NCBI GenBank assembly: GCA_945860325.1
Contig: CAMARL010000028.1
Location: 1 to 14,469, forward strand
DNA: 14,469 bases
Direction of reading: 5' to 3'
From: Spirosoma fluviale
GTDB taxonomy: Bacteria; Bacteroidota; Bacteroidia; Cytophagales; Spirosomataceae
The notes beneath the pieces are model-generated. The model had not been told where the DNA came from. It ran no database searches and saw only the letters and a program-made list of their open reading frames with translations. Made by a program: the position numbers and the translations under genes. This document shows, piece after piece, positions 12,642 through 14,469 of the stretch; positions within the stretch are counted from its first letter, which is position 1, and the number at the start of each line of letters is the position of its first letter.

Positions 12642-14469
12642 TTGAAAATACTGCATACTTGTAAATATTTCTTTTCCTTCCTTGTGCTTTTTTTAATTAG
12701 TCAGAAAATTGCAGCCCAAGGAACACAAAATAGGCTCCTGCAAATCAATGAGCGCATAAAAAATGCAGAAGATTTCAGTCGGAAGTTAGACAGCAATTAT
12801 AAAAAAAGCATCCGTATTGCCGGGGAAAGAGGTCTCAAAATAAAAGAGGATTTAGGGAATGGACGATTTTTAAGTCTCCAACAAATCAATGAAATAGGCG
12901 AACCGCTCTATATTATAAACCACTCCAATGCACAAGCTGCAGCGACCACTAAGACAAACCAACTTTATTCAGGAGGAAGCCTAGGGATTTCATTAAGTGG
13001 AAAATCAGATACTATGTCTGGCCGTTTAGCGATTTGGGATGGGGGAAATGCTTTGGCAACACACCAAGAATTTGGAGGTCGCATCAAACTACAAGAGAAT
13101 TTAAGTACTACTGATATCCACGGCACACATGTTGCCGGTACCATGATTGCCTCAGGCGTTAATTCCAACGCGAAGGGGATGTCGTTTGGTGCAGATCTTA
13201 AATTATGGGATTACAATAATGATAATGCTGAAATCAGTGATGCCTCTATTCCAAAAACGGGTCCCCCTTTGTTAGTAAGTAATCACTCCTATGGTTATCA
13301 AGCTGGTTGGGTCTATGATTCAACAAAAAATAAATGGCAGTGGTGGGGTGAGGACCAAGTAAGTACCTACGAGGACTATAAGTTTGGATTTTATAATTCG
13401 AACGCTCAAACACTAGATAAAATCGCATTTAACGCCCCCTATTATTTAATGGTCAAATCAGCCGGAAATAGCCGTGATACGAATGGTCCAGAGGCAGGGA
13501 AATACTATTTTCTAAAAACATCTACCAAAGATTCTTCCAACATTGCCAGAAGTAAAAATGACGGATATGACATTATTTCCACTACTGGAACTGCCAAAAA
13601 TATATTAACCGTGGGCGCCGCAGAATCCATGTACACCATTCCCGAAAAAGGAAGTGATGTTGAATTAGCAAGCTTTTCATCTTGGGGTCCCACAGACGAT
13701 GGCAGGATTAAACCTGATATCATAGGAGTTGGTACTGATCTTTTATCCACTAGTAATGCCTCCACGACAAGCTATACTTACTTAAGTGGTACTTCTATGG
13801 CTTCCCCTCAAGTGTCTAGTTCTATCTTTTTACTTCAACAGTTATACAATCGTCTAAATACTAATACTTTTATGCGCTCTGCCACCTTAAAAGGGCTCGT
13901 ACTACATTCAGCATTAGATTTGGAAGCAGCGGGTCCAGACTACAAGACAGGCTGGGGTCTTTTAGACACAGAAAAAGCGGCAAAAGTCATCACAAATGTG
14001 GGTTCATCAAATTTGATTTCGGAAGGTACTTTGGCCAATACTGCCATAGAGAAACGTTCTTTTGTCGCATCTGGGAAAGGTGATTTGGTCGCAACGCTAT
14101 CTTGGACTGATCCGGAGTCAACTGTATTTCCAATTACCACCGAAAATTTAAATAGTCGTAAACCTAAATTAGTCAACGACCTGGATATTAAAATTACGGA
14201 TGGCACAGGAAAATTTTTGCCCTTCATTTTAGACCCCTCCGCCCCTGAAAAAATCGCAGAAACGGGGGATAATATTCGAGACAATATTGAAAAAATTATT
14301 ATTAAAGGAGCAGTTCCCGGAAAATCATATGAATTGTCTATTTCGCACAAGGGGACTTTGAAGAACGAAAAACAAGATTTCTCTTTGATTGTCTCAGGAA
14401 TTGGCGGAAAAGCCTATTGTGCGATTACGCCCACAAGCCCACAAAATCTTATCAAGTCTTTGGCCGTTG
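12642..14469 (+). CDS. Secreted S8 (subtilisin-like, KP43-type) serine protease, 3' end outside the window
   Basis: The frame is open from TTG at 12642 to the right edge (609 codons). The start is supported by an in-frame TAA at 12630 and by an immediate signal peptide, KILHTCKYFFSFLVLFLISQ, ending near IAAQ. A propeptide-like region of about 100 residues follows. The S8 domain has catalytic Asp133 (AIWDGGN), His160 (DIHGTHVAGT), oxyanion Asn276 (KSAGNS) and Ser385 (SGTSMASPQ). WGPTDDGRIKPDI is typical of KP43-like members. A beta-rich domain follows from about residue 465, with VATLSWTDP and LVNDLDI. The last visible residues, CAITPTSPQNL, may begin a fibronectin-type or sorting module. A C-terminal type IX secretion domain is likely but not visible. 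The gene may be transcribed with rnhB, 22 bases upstream. Confidence 0.9.
   Translation, partial: MKILHTCKYFFSFLVLFLISQKIAAQGTQNRLLQINERIKNAEDFSRKLDSNYKKSIRIAGERGLKIKEDLGNGRFLSLQQINEIGEPLYIINHSNAQAAATTKTNQLYSGGSLGISLSGKSDTMSGRLAIWDGGNALATHQEFGGRIKLQENLSTTDIHGTHVAGTMIASGVNSNAKGMSFGADLKLWDYNNDNAEISDASIPKTGPPLLVSNHSYGYQAGWVYDSTKNKWQWWGEDQVSTYEDYKFGFYNSNAQTLDKIAFNAPYYLMVKSAGNSRDTNGPEAGKYYFLKTSTKDSSNIARSKNDGYDIISTTGTAKNILTVGAAESMYTIPEKGSDVELASFSSWGPTDDGRIKPDIIGVGTDLLSTSNASTTSYTYLSGTSMASPQVSSSIFLLQQLYNRLNTNTFMRSATLKGLVLHSALDLEAAGPDYKTGWGLLDTEKAAKVITNVGSSNLISEGTLANTAIEKRSFVASGKGDLVATLSWTDPESTVFPITTENLNSRKPKLVNDLDIKITDGTGKFLPFILDPSAPEKIAETGDNIRDNIEKIIIKGAVPGKSYELSISHKGTLKNEKQDFSLIVSGIGGKAYCAITPTSPQNLIKSLAV

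Noticed and set aside
13940..14350. 136-codon minus-strand frame opposite the protease gene
   Set aside because: It is antisense to a conserved S8 protease region, and its composition reflects the codon use of the opposite strand. Other short minus-strand frames between 12965 and 13765 were rejected for the same reason.

Overview
The window looks like chromosomal core DNA from a member of the Bacteroidota, probably a Cytophagales-type bacterium. This rests on the low GC content, the lack of Shine-Dalgarno sequences before starts, a perfect TTTG-N19-TAnnTTTG promoter, a PorE-like type IX secretion lipoprotein, a dihydroorotase with the IDDQVHFREPG signature, and an RsuA/RluB-type pseudouridine synthase with a long repetitive basic N-terminus. 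No rRNA, tRNA, CRISPR array, transposase or phage gene was seen.

Positions 1-4695 carry one left-pointing block, read from right to left: mreB, mreC, mreD (cell-shape scaffold), an ECF sigma factor with a small Cys-rich putative anti-sigma partner, then gmk (guanylate kinase) and nadD (NAD synthesis). Spacings are 1 to 73 nt, so much of it could be co-transcribed. Just beyond nadD, at the left edge, lies an 81-bp near-identical copy of an internal piece of gmk, without the start or P-loop. It is either a gene remnant or an assembly artefact.

Positions 4696-5018 are a 323-bp divergent intergenic region with promoter elements for mreB (left) and an AraC-family regulator (right), plus small repeats. 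The AraC-type gene (5019-5945) ends at a strong bidirectional terminator shared with the convergent pseudouridine synthase gene (5997-7778). The 360-residue N-terminal extension of that synthase contains five copies of a roughly 50-residue Arg/Lys/Asp-rich repeat.

Positions 7902-11256 hold a two-gene unit: a four-domain lipoprotein (TPR, PD40 propeller, regulatory-like domain, OmpA) resembling PorE, and pyrC one base after it. A small outer-membrane beta-barrel gene (11253-11930, minus strand) converges on pyrC with overlapping stop codons. Rightward from 12011 come rnhB (RNase HII) and a KP43-like S8 secreted serine protease that starts with TTG at 12642 and runs off the right edge. The protease is a plausible type IX secretion cargo, which would fit the PorE-like protein, but its sorting domain lies outside the window.

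I found no convincing wholly new multi-gene system. The points most worth a second look are the partial gmk duplication, the perfect 17-bp palindrome just before the ECF sigma gene, the atypical anti-sigma protein, the repeat-rich extension of the pseudouridine synthase, and the PorE-like gene coupled to pyrC.
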